Below, one piece after another: positions 1 to 6,700 of a stretch of 13,542 bases of DNA. Position numbers and translations under genes: made by a program. Source of the stretch: CAYFUR01 sp964346275 (lineage in GTDB: Bacteria > Sumerlaeota > Sumerlaeia > SLMS01); the NCBI GenBank assembly GCA_964346275.1, contig CAYFUR010000101.1, forward strand, positions 1 through 13,542, written 5' to 3'. Each line of letters starts with the position of its first letter. The first letter of the stretch is position 1. The notes under the pieces were generated by a model that ran no database searches, was not told the origin of the DNA, and was given only the letters and a program-made list of their open reading frames with translations.

Positions 1-17
1 ATTGGAACTGTTTTAGT

Positions 18-43
18 GACCTCTTCTTGCCGAGAAGGAGGTC
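18..43. other. Imperfect hairpin downstream of the left-end lipoprotein gene
   Basis: Two complementary arms, GACCT-CTTCT (18-27) and AGAAG-G-AGGTC (33-43), can pair as a 10-bp stem with one unpaired G around a 5-nt loop. It lies about 80 nt beyond the stop of the minus-strand gene ending at 122. Neither strand has a T-run directly after it, so it does not qualify as a standard intrinsic terminator; it may be an mRNA 3'-end structure. The rest of 1-121 shows no convincing gene. Confidence 0.3.
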
Positions 44-121
44 GAACACTTATCAGCCTGATATTTGAACCAAGGACAGTTTGCTGATTTGCCAATTTCT
101 CCTCCACGAAGTAGAACTCTG

Positions 122-625
122 CTAAGACACTTTCTCAACCTTTTTCAAGAAACCGTCAACATAGTGGGGAGGGAGCTTCACGATAGTTCGTCCGGCATCA
201 CCGGCGATCTGTATATCTATTCCAGCTTGTCTTGCCTGCTCAAGGTAGGAGGACGAGAGTTGTACGGCAATATGCTCGGAGATATTAGCACTCGGGGTAA
301 CGCTCCGATCTATAATGTTAACTTCCAGACTTCTTCCCTGCCTGTCTCTCGCACGATCCAGAAATGCCCAGTCATTAGCACCATACATCACGTACAGCTG
401 GTTGATCTGCTGTCCATTTTCAGAAATAAAGGTCCGAAGGAAGCACTCATTGAAATCATGCCCATATCTGACTTCGGGGCCCTTTATAAGTTTGTATTTG
501 TCATATTTATTATGCTCGACCGTTGATGCCATAGTGACTTCTTGTGCAGTCTCATAGACAGTCAGACACCCACAAAATAGCGAAATAAAAGTAAACAAAC
601 ACAGAAGGTAGAGAGTAGTTTTCAT
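122..625 (-). CDS. Putative lipoprotein of unknown function
   Basis: A 167-residue protein not recognised as a member of a named family. The N-terminus is a short basic residue pair (MKTTL) followed by a hydrophobic stretch ending in LFCGC, so it is probably exported and lipidated at Cys20; the -2 Cys and -3 Phe make the lipobox atypical. The mature part is soluble and mixed, with a Tyr/Lys-rich segment near residues 40-55 and a predicted helical end (SYLEQARQAG...FLKKVEKVS). The ATG at 625 is supported by GGAG six bases upstream. It lies 80 bp downstream of rsmB on the same strand and may be read from that operon. Its base composition is visibly more AT-rich than the neighbouring housekeeping genes, which could mean recent acquisition. 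Real gene likely; function unknown. Confidence 0.65.
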   Translation of the reverse strand: MKTTLYLLCLFTFISLFCGCLTVYETAQEVTMASTVEHNKYDKYKLIKGPEVRYGHDFNECFLRTFISENGQQINQLYVMYGANDWAFLDRARDRQGRSLEVNIIDRSVTPSANISEHIAVQLSSSYLEQARQAGIDIQIAGDAGRTIVKLPPHYVDGFLKKVEKVS

Positions 626-705
626 ATCCTTCTCCGCCTTCTGAAAATCCTATTTGAAGCAGGCCACCAAATACGCCCGGACATTCATCAAAGTCCAGGA
701 GAAAC

Positions 706-2148
706 CTACCCTCTCTTCATCCTGGCAACGAAAAAGGTGTCGCAGGCGTGGCGGTGGGTGGCGGTGCGCCAGCGGCCGGGGGCGGTGCGGAATTCGGCGT
801 CGTCGAAGGGGAGGCCGCCGGGGGCCGGGGCGGGTTGGAAGGCCTCGTGGCGCTCGAGAAAGCGGTCGATCACGCCGTCGGTTTCCTGCTGGGGGAAGGT
901 GCAAACGCTGTAGGCGAGGGTGCCTCCTCGGCGGACGAGGGGGGCGGCCTGGTCGAGGAGGGCGCTTTGCGCGTGGCTGAGCGACCGGATGTCCGAGATG
1001 GAGACGCGCCAGCGCGCCTCGGGGTGGCGGCGGAGCGTGCCCAGGCCGCTGCAGGGGGCGTCGACCAGCACGAGGTCGAAGCCTTCGGTGAACTCCTTTT
1101 CCGTGATTTCCGCGGCGTGGCGCACCTCGACGGCGTCGGCGAGGCCGAGGCGCTGGAGCGTGTCGCGCAGGCGGCGGAGCTTGGGCTTGTTGATGTCCGA
1201 GGCCACGAGGCGGCTCATGCGGCGCTCGGCCAGGTCGGCCAGGTGGCCCGTCTTGCCGCCGGGGGCGGCGCAGAGATCGAGGATCGCCATGCCGGGGCGG
1301 GCTCCGGCGAGGGCGCCGGCGATCTGGGCGCCTTCGTCCTCGGCGGTGACAAGGCCGCGGCGAAAGCTGGGGAGGAATTCGAGGGCGACGCCTCGCCCGC
1401 GAATCGTCAGGCAATCGGGGAGAAAGCGGCCGCGCTCGATTTCCGGCACGGCGTGGGTGTGGTCGACGATTTCGCCGCGGAGGGCTTCCTCGACGGTTTC
1501 GAGGTCCGGCCGGCCGGCGAGGGCGACGGCGCGGAGCTGGAGCGGCGCGGGCTCGTTGGAGGCGGCGAAGAATTCCTGGGCCTCGCCGCCGGGATAGATT
1601 TTGCCGGCCTCGCTGGCGAGCCAGCCGGGGACGCTGTGGCGCACGGGCCAGGGGTCCGAAGGGTCGGGGCGCAGGCTTTCCTTCGGTTCCTTCACCACGC
1701 GGCGCATGATGGCGTTGGCGAGGGAGCGATAGCTGGCTTCCGTGCGGGCCGTGCCGACAAGGCGCACGGTTTCGTCAACGACGGTGTGGGGGGGAATGCG
1801 GTCGAGAAAGATGTATTGGTAAAGGCCGGTGAGGAGGGCTTCGCGGACCTTGTGGGCCTGGCGCGGCAGGGGGTGGTGGAGATAGCGGTCGAGGATCTGT
1901 TCGAGCCAGAGGCGCTGGCGGCAGACGCCGCGGGCGATTTCCTGGGCCAGGGAGGCGTCGAGGGAGCTGATTGCGCCGGCGCGGCGGGTGTCCTCGAGGG
2001 TGGATTCCATGGCCTGGGCGTGGCGGCCGGAGGCGCCGGCGAGCATGGCCAGGGCGGCGGCGCGTGCGGGCGAGGGGGGCTTTTTCTTCTTACCCCGTTT
2101 GCTGTTTTCTTCTGCGACCGGCCGGAAAAAACTACGCCGTTTTGCCAT
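706..2148 (-). CDS. rsmB: 16S rRNA (cytosine(967)-C5)-methyltransferase RsmB
   Basis: 480 residues, methylating C967 (E. coli numbering) of 16S rRNA with S-adenosylmethionine. Order: a basic Lys/Pro-rich head (about 1-27), an N-terminal NusB-like helical RNA-binding domain (about 28-152), then the Rossmann methyltransferase domain. The SAM-binding motif DLCAAPGGKTGHLA is at 291-304, motif IV DAPCSGLG at 363-370 (Cys366) and motif VI YSVCTF at 413-418. By analogy with the family, Cys416 is the nucleophile and Cys366 the base-releasing cysteine. The head has about 25 more residues than the E. coli enzyme. The start at 2148 overlaps the end of pssA by 17 bp, which indicates one transcript and probably coupled translation. 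The assignment to RsmB rather than RsmF/NOP2 relatives rests on the NusB domain. Confidence 0.95.
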   Translation of the reverse strand: MAKRRSFFRPVAEENSKRGKKKKPPSPARAAALAMLAGASGRHAQAMESTLEDTRRAGAISSLDASLAQEIARGVCRQRLWLEQILDRYLHHPLPRQAHKVREALLTGLYQYIFLDRIPPHTVVDETVRLVGTARTEASYRSLANAIMRRVVKEPKESLRPDPSDPWPVRHSVPGWLASEAGKIYPGGEAQEFFAASNEPAPLQLRAVALAGRPDLETVEEALRGEIVDHTHAVPEIERGRFLPDCLTIRGRGVALEFLPSFRRGLVTAEDEGAQIAGALAGARPGMAILDLCAAPGGKTGHLADLAERRMSRLVASDINKPKLRRLRDTLQRLGLADAVEVRHAAEITEKEFTEGFDLVLVDAPCSGLGTLRRHPEARWRVSISDIRSLSHAQSALLDQAAPLVRRGGTLAYSVCTFPQQETDGVIDRFLERHEAFQPAPAPGGLPFDDAEFRTAPGRWRTATHRHACDTFFVARMKRG

Positions 2149-3040
2149 GTTGGAAACGCTTCTTCAGTCTGCGCCGGGCTTCGGCGGAAACGGCGCCCAG
2201 CGTATAGATCATAAAGGCGGCGAAGATCATCGCCGGGAGGTAATCCTGGAAGGTGATGGCGAGGCAGACAAGGATTACCATCACCACCAGGGTGTTAAAG
2301 TGATTGCGGGAAATGAGGAGGAGGCTCTTGAGCTTGGGAAAGGGGATTTCGCTGACCATGAGGAGCGCCAGGCCGACCATGAGGAGGAGGATCGAACGGT
2401 GCATGTTGATCGTGAGCCAGCGCGTGTCGCCGGCGCTTTCCATGAGGGGCATGGTGCTGAGCCAGGAAACGAAGAGAAAGGCGGAGACCACTCCCCCGGC
2501 GGCGCCGGGCGTGGGGAGGCCGGTGAAGTAGCGCTTTTCCGCCGTATCGGCCTGGACGTTGAACCGGGCGAGGCGGATTGCCGAGCAGATGGAGTAGAGA
2601 GCGCAGGCGCCCAGGGCGAGCTTGGGCGCATAGCTGGGCAGGTGCGCGTTGTCCATGACACGGAGATTGGAATACATGAGGAAGGCCGGGGCGACGCCAA
2701 AGGCCACCACGTCGGCGAGGGAGTCGAACTGGAGGCCGAAGTTGGAGGCGCTGCGGGTGAGGCGCGCGACGGGGCCGTCGATGGCATCGCAGACGGCGGC
2801 AAGGAGGATGAGCCAGCAGGCGGTTTCGAAACCGGCGACGCCTTCGGATATCTTGACGATGGCAAACAACGAGAGAAAGAGGCTGGCGCTGGTAAAGAGG
2901 TTGGGGAAAATCACGAGCGAGGGATGGGCGCGGCGCTCGCGGCGGCGGCCGAGACGGTCCCTCCGGCCCGCCAGGTCGAAGGGATGGCGGCGGCGCTTGG
3001 GTCGCAGCCGGGGGCCTTTGATCAGTCCGCGATTCGCCAA
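2132..3040 (-). CDS. pssA: CDP-diacylglycerol--serine O-phosphatidyltransferase
   Basis: Integral membrane enzyme making phosphatidylserine from CDP-diacylglycerol and L-serine. The CDP-alcohol phosphotransferase signature D-x2-DG-x2-AR-x8-G-x3-D-x3-D is complete (Asp85, Asp88-Gly89, Ala92-Arg93, Gly102, Asp106, Asp110, numbered from the chosen start). Several hydrophobic helices follow, and the protein ends in a basic tail. I place the start at the TTG at 3040: it comes just after the psd stop, has GGAA about ten bases upstream and gives 302 residues. The reading frame stays open further upstream through psd, but that part is the psd shadow. A GTG at 2914, right before the first membrane segment (VIFPNLFTS), is the alternative. 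The first 40 residues are very Arg-rich. It follows psd by 43 bp and overlaps rsmB, so the substrate-to-product pair is co-expressed. Confidence 0.92.
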   Translation of the reverse strand: MANRGLIKGPRLRPKRRRHPFDLAGRRDRLGRRRERRAHPSLVIFPNLFTSASLFLSLFAIVKISEGVAGFETACWLILLAAVCDAIDGPVARLTRSASNFGLQFDSLADVVAFGVAPAFLMYSNLRVMDNAHLPSYAPKLALGACALYSICSAIRLARFNVQADTAEKRYFTGLPTPGAAGGVVSAFLFVSWLSTMPLMESAGDTRWLTINMHRSILLLMVGLALLMVSEIPFPKLKSLLLISRNHFNTLVVMVILVCLAITFQDYLPAMIFAAFMIYTLGAVSAEARRRLKKRFQHGKTA

Positions 3041-3083
3041 GAAAGTTGTTCCGTCGTGATGAGTTCGGGGCAGGGGGGAAGCT

Positions 3084-3800
3084 TTACCCCGTGTCTGCCA
3101 CGGCGGGCGGGCGCCTGTTGGCCTCGCGGCTGAGCCCCTGCCGCACTTCTTCCTCGAAAAGTACGGCGAGACAGGTTTGCCCGCCAACAACTTTCTGGCC
3201 GGGGCGGGCCTTGACCGAGGCGCTGAGGGGGAGGAACAGCTCGACGCGGGATCCAAACTGGATGATGCCGTAACGCTCGCCGCGCTTGAATTCCTGGCCG
3301 ATTTCGGCGCTGCAGACGATGCGGCGGGCGATGGCGCCGGCGATCTGGCGGATGCCCACGGGACCGAATGCGGTGTCCATCCAGACGGTGACGGCTTCGT
3401 TTTCTTCCGAGCACTTTTCATTCAGCGCATTGAGCTTTTTCCCCGGCCGATGCGTCACCGAGGTGATGGAACCGGCCAGGGGACAGCGCTGGACATGGAC
3501 ATTGAAGATGTTGAGGAAAATGGCGACGCGGATGGCGCGGCCGCCGGGCATTTCCTCGCAGGGCACCTCGAGCACCGAGGCGACACGGCCGTCGGCGGGG
3601 GAACACGACGAGTTGGGAATCCCGGGGGTTTTGCGCTCGGGATCGCGGAAGAAATAGAGAACATAGCCCGCGAGCAACAGCGGAACCGCGGCGGCCAGCG
3701 GCCAACCGAGCAGAAGGCAAAGAACGCCCAGGACCGCCAGGGGAATGACGAATTTCCAGCCGGGGCCGGCGATGCCGTATTTGGGTTCCATAGGGCTCAT
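3084..3800 (-). CDS. psd: Phosphatidylserine decarboxylase, short form
   Basis: Decarboxylates phosphatidylserine, the product of the adjacent pssA, to phosphatidylethanolamine. At 238 residues it belongs to the short Psd class. Two hydrophobic segments (about 17-50) anchor it, followed by FFRDPER (50-56), SPADG (67-71), the conserved FLNIFNVHVQRCP region (95-107) and the self-cleavage site FGS at 182-184. Cleavage before Ser184 would yield the beta chain and the pyruvoyl-bearing alpha chain. The extended chain EEEVRQGLSREANRRPPAVADTG at the end is probably disordered. I chose the ATG at 3800; the ATG at 3791 is equally possible and neither has a strong ribosome-binding site. The frame is open up to 4037, but that upstream part does not resemble Psd. 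Confidence 0.93.
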   Translation of the reverse strand: MSPMEPKYGIAGPGWKFVIPLAVLGVLCLLLGWPLAAAVPLLLAGYVLYFFRDPERKTPGIPNSSCSPADGRVASVLEVPCEEMPGGRAIRVAIFLNIFNVHVQRCPLAGSITSVTHRPGKKLNALNEKCSEENEAVTVWMDTAFGPVGIRQIAGAIARRIVCSAEIGQEFKRGERYGIIQFGSRVELFLPLSASVKARPGQKVVGGQTCLAVLFEEEVRQGLSREANRRPPAVADTG

Positions 3801-3887
3801 GGCTTGGTGAAACAAATCCCGGTCGAGCCGGGGAGGATTCTCCTCGTGTTTTCTGGGGCCTTCTTCCTCCGGCGGATGGATGCTGGC

Positions 3888-3907
3888 AAGGCCACTGTGA
3901 TGGCCTT
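3888..3907. repeat. Perfect hairpin in the psd leader
   Basis: AAGGCCA (3888-3894) and TGGCCTT (3901-3907) pair perfectly over 7 bp around the 6-nt loop CTGTGA. On the minus strand it would sit in the 5' untranslated region of psd, about 90 nt before the start. No T-run follows in the minus direction; on plus it is followed only by TTG. It could be a leader structure or an operator. It partly overlaps the first copy of the direct repeat in this leader. Confidence 0.45.
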
Positions 3908-3944
3908 TTGTCTGAACCGATCTTGAGCCCATGGCTTTTGTCTG
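3900..3944. repeat. Two near-identical direct repeats upstream of psd
   Basis: ATGGCCTTTTGTCTG (3900-3914) and ATGGCTTTTGTCTG (3931-3944) differ by one inserted C and begin 31 bp apart, close to three helical turns. On the psd-coding strand they read CAGACAAAAGGCCAT and CAGACAAAAGCCAT. Such spacing would place two bound proteins on the same DNA face, so a transcription-factor site pair is conceivable; a local duplication is the plain alternative. Confidence 0.45.
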
Positions 3945-4006
3945 CAATGAAGAATCGCTGAAAGCGAGAGGGGGAAGCCGGATCAGAGGCTGGGAGAATG
4001 GCGGAA

Positions 4007-4024
4007 AGCCCCCAAAATGGGGCT
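4007..4024 (-). terminator. Weak candidate terminator downstream of the ABC permease gene
   Basis: AGCCCC (4007-4012) and GGGGCT (4019-4024) form a 6-bp GC-rich stem, extendable by one G-U pair, around a 6-nt loop. In the minus direction it is followed only by TTCC, so the U-tract is poor. It lies about 110 nt after the permease stop and 200 nt before psd, a plausible place for an operon boundary. Confidence 0.3.
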
Positions 4025-4114
4025 CGTGCCCGCGCAAGAAGAGATTCCCGGCAAGAGGGGCCTGAGAAGGGGAGGTTTATAAAGCCCTTATAAAAAGAGA
4101 GCGCGTCCGGCCGG

Positions 4115-4133
4115 AAGTTGCGCTTTGCAACTT
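4115..4133 (-). terminator. Hairpin overlapping the stop codon of the ABC permease gene
   Basis: AAGTTGC (4115-4121) and GCAACTT (4127-4133) pair perfectly over 7 bp around GCTTT. The distal arm includes two bases of the TAA stop. On the minus strand it is followed by the CCGGCCGG palindrome and, some 20 nt later, by CTCTCTTTTT. The T-run is too far away for a textbook intrinsic terminator, so the call is tentative; it may instead protect the mRNA end. Confidence 0.35.
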
Positions 4134-4932
4134 ACAAGGCGTCGAGAATTTCCGCCCGGTTTGCCCGCAAAAACGTGATCCCCATGACCATGGTGGCAAA
4201 GGGCAGCAGGATGATCAGCCAGTAGGCGTCGGGGTTGAAGGAGATGTAGGGCGAGCCGAACAGCTCCTGGATCAGGGAGAAAAAGCCGCGAAAGGGATTG
4301 AGGCCCATGATGCCGCGGATCGTGCCCTCGGGGATGATCGAGGGGACATAGACGATGGGGAGGGACCAGAAGAGAAGCTGGAGGACGATCTGGACGATCT
4401 GGCCGATGTCGCGCACCAGCAAGGTCATGACGCTGAGAATCATGCCGAGGCCCAGGGCGGCGGCGGCGAGGGCCACCATGACCGGAAAGGCGAAACCGAC
4501 CAGCGGGGTCACATCGGCGCCAAAGGCCAGCAGAAAGAGGATCAGGGCGATCATGCTGACTCCGTGGACGGTGAGCGAGGTGAAGAAAACGCTGAGGAAG
4601 AGGACTTCCTCGGGCACGGCCATTTTTTTCAGAATGGCGCTGTTTTCGATGAGGACGGATGAGCAGCGCGAAATGACTTCGGAAAAGAGAAACCAGGGGA
4701 TAATTGCCGAGGTCAGGTGGATGGCATAGGCAAACCGCCCGCCGGTCTCGCCATCGGCACCAGCCCGCGATCCCATAATGGCGGAAAAGACCACGACATA
4801 GATGGCGATGAGAACGATGGGATGGATGAGATTCCAGAGGGCGCCAAAGTTGGAGCCGGCATAGCGCGAGCGCAGCTCGCGCTTAATCAGCATCCATAGC
4901 AACGGCCGGGCATTGAGAATGTCTTCAAACAC
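4132..4932 (-). CDS. ABC-2 type polysaccharide export permease (Wzm/TagG-like)
   Basis: A 266-residue inner-membrane permease of the type that, with an ATPase partner (Wzt/TagH), exports polysaccharides or other glycoconjugates. The amphipathic N-terminus carries the family pattern KRELRSRYAGSNFGALWNLIHP (17-38), followed by about six membrane segments (near 34-54, 69-87, 111-137, 145-171, 178-198, 237-256). Typical landmarks are ILKKMAVPEEVLFL (100-113) and LNPFRGFFSLIQELF (211-225). The start is a GTG at 4932 with AGGG about ten bases upstream. The usual Wzt-type ATPase gene is absent on either side: dgt lies upstream and psd downstream. No sugar-biosynthesis genes are nearby, so the exported substrate cannot be named. 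Family certain; substrate unknown. Confidence 0.88.
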   Translation of the reverse strand: MFEDILNARPLLWMLIKRELRSRYAGSNFGALWNLIHPIVLIAIYVVVFSAIMGSRAGADGETGGRFAYAIHLTSAIIPWFLFSEVISRCSSVLIENSAILKKMAVPEEVLFLSVFFTSLTVHGVSMIALILFLLAFGADVTPLVGFAFPVMVALAAAALGLGMILSVMTLLVRDIGQIVQIVLQLLFWSLPIVYVPSIIPEGTIRGIMGLNPFRGFFSLIQELFGSPYISFNPDAYWLIILLPFATMVMGITFLRANRAEILDAL

Positions 4933-5021
4933 GGGGCAGAACCCTAACCTTCCAAGAGATGAGAAGGATTAAACAGAACCGGATTGTTCACCGCAATCTG
5001 TCTTCTCCTGAAGGCCAGCTG

Positions 5022-6182
5022 TCACCGATAATCCTCGGGGTGGTAGAGACCCCTGTATTGCTCATTCAGATAACGGTCGGTCATGCCCGAGATATAGTCG
5101 CAGATCACCCGGTGGATGCCGTCGGGCTCGATACGGTTTTGATACTTAAAGGGCATGAGGCGGGGATCGGCCATGTAGGCGGTGAATAACTCGAGGATGA
5201 AGCGGCTGCCGCGCATGGAGTTCTGGAGCGTCTTGGGATGCATATAGACGCGCTGGATCAGGAAGTCCTTCAGGATGCGGAGTTTCTCCTTCAACCCGGG
5301 GGAAAAATCGATGATGCGCCCCTGGAAGGACCGGATATCGTCGGGGGAATGGAATTGGTTCTCCGAGAGGATCTTCCTGGCGTAGTCGAGGGCATCGTCG
5401 ACATGGAGATCGTAGAGACGGCCGATGGCGCGAAAGCGCACGAACTTCTCGCGGGCGCCGGGGCCGGACTCTTTCCGGGCGGCCTGGAAGAGTTCGAAGA
5501 GCCAGGGGATTTCCTGTATATCTTCATCGCCGAGATAGCCGAGTTTGATCGCGTCGTCGAGATCGGCGCAGTTATAGGCGACCTCATCGGCGAGATCGAC
5601 CACCTGGGCCTCAAGCGTTGCCGCCTTGCCGGGATCAAAGCGTTCATCGGCGGTGGGCTTGTCGTAGTCGGTGTCGTGCTTGATAATGCCTTCGCGCACT
5701 TCATAGGTCAGGTTGAGGCCGGGAAAATCCTGGTAGCGCTCTTCCAGAACCTCGACGAGGCGGAGGCCCTGGGCGTTGTGTTCGAACCCGCCGTGATCTT
5801 TCATGCATTCCGCCATGGCTTCCTCGCCAGCGTGGCCGATGGGGGTGTGGCCGAGATCGTGGGCGAGGGCGATCGCCTCGGTGAGGTCGATATTAATGCG
5901 CAGCGAGCGGGCAATTGTGCGCGCGATCTGGGCGACTTCCATGGTGTGGGTCAGGCGGGTGCGGTGGTAATCACTGGCCGTGGTCACAAAAACCTGGGTT
6001 TTGAATTCGAGCTTGCGGAAAGCGGAAGCGTGGATGATGCGGTCGCGGTCGCGCTGGAAATCCGTGCGGAGGTTGTCCGGCGGCATGGGGTTCTCCCGGC
6101 CGCGGGATTCCACCGACTTGCAGGCGTAGGGAGCCAGAGTGTCTTTTTCCTGCTGTTCGATTTGCTCGCGGTGAAGGATCAT
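5022..6182 (-). CDS. dgt: Deoxyguanosinetriphosphate triphosphohydrolase-like protein (HD domain)
   Basis: 386-residue dNTP triphosphohydrolase of the dGTPase-like (type 2) group, which hydrolyses dNTPs to deoxynucleoside and triphosphate; actual substrate preference cannot be read from sequence. The N-terminal block RDRDRIIHASAFRKLEFKTQVF (45-66) is characteristic. The HD metal ligands are visible: His79 in HRTRLTHTMEV, His108-Asp109 in AHDLGHTPIGHAGEEAM, and Asp196 or Asp199 in VVDLADEVAY. The C-terminus matches the family (ICDYISGMTDRYLNE). The start is the ATG at 6182, preceded by TTGAGG at good spacing; the TTG inside that motif (6197) would add only five residues. It sits 22 bp after the IVP gene and downstream of purA, suggesting co-transcription in a nucleotide-related cluster. 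Such enzymes can limit dNTP pools, and some act in phage defence; no defence partner is seen here. Confidence 0.92.
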   Translation of the reverse strand: MILHREQIEQQEKDTLAPYACKSVESRGRENPMPPDNLRTDFQRDRDRIIHASAFRKLEFKTQVFVTTASDYHRTRLTHTMEVAQIARTIARSLRINIDLTEAIALAHDLGHTPIGHAGEEAMAECMKDHGGFEHNAQGLRLVEVLEERYQDFPGLNLTYEVREGIIKHDTDYDKPTADERFDPGKAATLEAQVVDLADEVAYNCADLDDAIKLGYLGDEDIQEIPWLFELFQAARKESGPGAREKFVRFRAIGRLYDLHVDDALDYARKILSENQFHSPDDIRSFQGRIIDFSPGLKEKLRILKDFLIQRVYMHPKTLQNSMRGSRFILELFTAYMADPRLMPFKYQNRIEPDGIHRVICDYISGMTDRYLNEQYRGLYHPEDYR

Positions 6183-6204
6183 GTTGTCAGGCCTCAACTT
6201 TCCG

Positions 6205-6645
6205 TCAGATTAAAGAATCATCCTCATACTCATCCTCGTCATCATCCTCAAGGCCTGAATGGTATATTGCCTCGTCTTCTGAGATTCGAGACCCAAAACG
6301 ATTCAGAAGGCCCATGAGGAGTTTTACGATATCTTGAAGCAGGATTTTTCCTTTGTATAGTTCTTCACGCGACTTCAAATTGCGGAAAATCAAGACGTCT
6401 AGACAGGCAGCGCACTCCATGGCCGAGCCGATAGCGATTTGCCATATTCGGCAACGATCCTTGTGAGAAAACTTGGCATTCCCTTCCGCAATGTTCAGCA
6501 CGATGCTGGTGGAAGCTCTTTCAAGCTGTGCTTTTGCAGACACCTTGGCGGGCAACGACTCAAGCAATGGCTGGGACCATGCGATGAACTCGATCGCTTT
6601 TTGATAAGCATCAAGCTTCTCATGTGAAAACTGCGGACTCGCCAT
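6205..6645 (-). CDS. Four-helix-bundle protein, 23S rRNA intervening-sequence (S23/IVP) family
   Basis: 146 residues of the four-helix-bundle family (TIGR02436-type), first known from ORFs within intervening sequences of 23S rRNA genes and related in fold to the Avd protein of diversity-generating retroelements. Family marks: FSHEKLDAYQKAIEFIAW (6-23), the diagnostic RASTSIVLNIAEGN (43-56), KDRCRIWQIAIGSAMECAACLDVL (62-85). Its molecular function is unknown; RNA or nucleic-acid binding has been proposed. The last 13 residues (DDDEDEYEDDSLI) form an acidic low-complexity tail encoded by GAT/GAG-rich repeats. The ATG at 6645 has AGAGG about 8 bases upstream. Composition is visibly more AT-rich than purA and dgt on either side, and complementary repeat arms flank the gene, so it looks like an inserted element in a purA-dgt operon. 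Confidence 0.88.
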   Translation of the reverse strand: MASPQFSHEKLDAYQKAIEFIAWSQPLLESLPAKVSAKAQLERASTSIVLNIAEGNAKFSHKDRCRIWQIAIGSAMECAACLDVLIFRNLKSREELYKGKILLQDIVKLLMGLLNRFGSRISEDEAIYHSGLEDDDEDEYEDDSLI

Positions 6646-6700
6646 GGTTGAACCTCTGATTCAGATGATGAGGATGAGGATGATTAAGATATAGAATTAT
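6208..6700 (-). mobile_element. Possible IVS-like element: IVP gene between complementary arms
   Basis: The left arm (about 6209-6250) and right arm (about 6661-6690) are complementary: AATCATCCTCAT at 6216-6227 pairs perfectly with ATGAGGATGATT at 6674-6685. A second block (around GTCATCATCC versus GATGATGAGG) pairs after a short internal loop. The left arm doubles as the acidic C-terminal codons and the right arm is the 5' leader of the IVP gene. In an RNA, the arms could close a long stem around the ORF, as in 23S rRNA intervening sequences that RNase III removes. Exact ends and any target-site duplication are not clear. The repeats are low-complexity, so chance pairing is a real alternative. 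Confidence 0.4.

Larger units (their letters stand above)
3801..4131. other. 331-bp intergenic region between the ABC permease gene and psd
   Basis: No convincing gene. It holds several potential structures: a hairpin over the permease stop codon (4115-4133), a TCCGGCCGGA palindrome (4106-4115), an AT-only inverted repeat TTTATAA/TTATAAA (4076-4094), a GC-rich hairpin AGCCCC/GGGGCT (4007-4024), two copies of ATGGC(C)TTTTGTCTG (3900-3914 and 3931-3944) and a hairpin AAGGCCA/TGGCCTT (3888-3907). The region must contain the 3' end of the permease transcript and may contain the psd promoter, although I found no clear -35/-10 pair. Confidence 0.6.

Noticed and set aside
650..1414. 254-codon minus-strand frame within rsmB
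   Set aside because: Its product is almost entirely Arg/Pro, the usual result of reading a GC-rich gene in the wrong frame.
748..2214. Long open frame of nearly 490 codons on plus, opposite rsmB
   Set aside because: It lies antisense to a well-supported rsmB in GC-rich DNA, and its product is a monotonous Gly/Ala/Glu-rich sequence with no domain; similar antisense frames occur opposite dgt, trmD and the kinase.
3041..3421. In-frame extension of pssA through the psd gene
   Set aside because: It would read psd in another frame for 127 codons; TTG at 3040 directly after the psd stop is the sensible start.
3801..4037. In-frame N-terminal extension of psd up to 4037
   Set aside because: No Psd-like features, no good ribosome-binding site, and it overlaps repeats and hairpins; the internal ATG at 3800 gives a normal short-form Psd.
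4959..5021. Small inverted repeat GATTG/CAATC between dgt and the permease gene
   Set aside because: Only 5 bp and no T-run; too weak to call a terminator.
5868..5877. GGCGATCGCC (HIP1-like decamer) inside dgt, and GCGATCGC within the purA palindrome
   Set aside because: HIP1 is highly repeated in some cyanobacteria; two copies in a GC-rich window do not support that origin.
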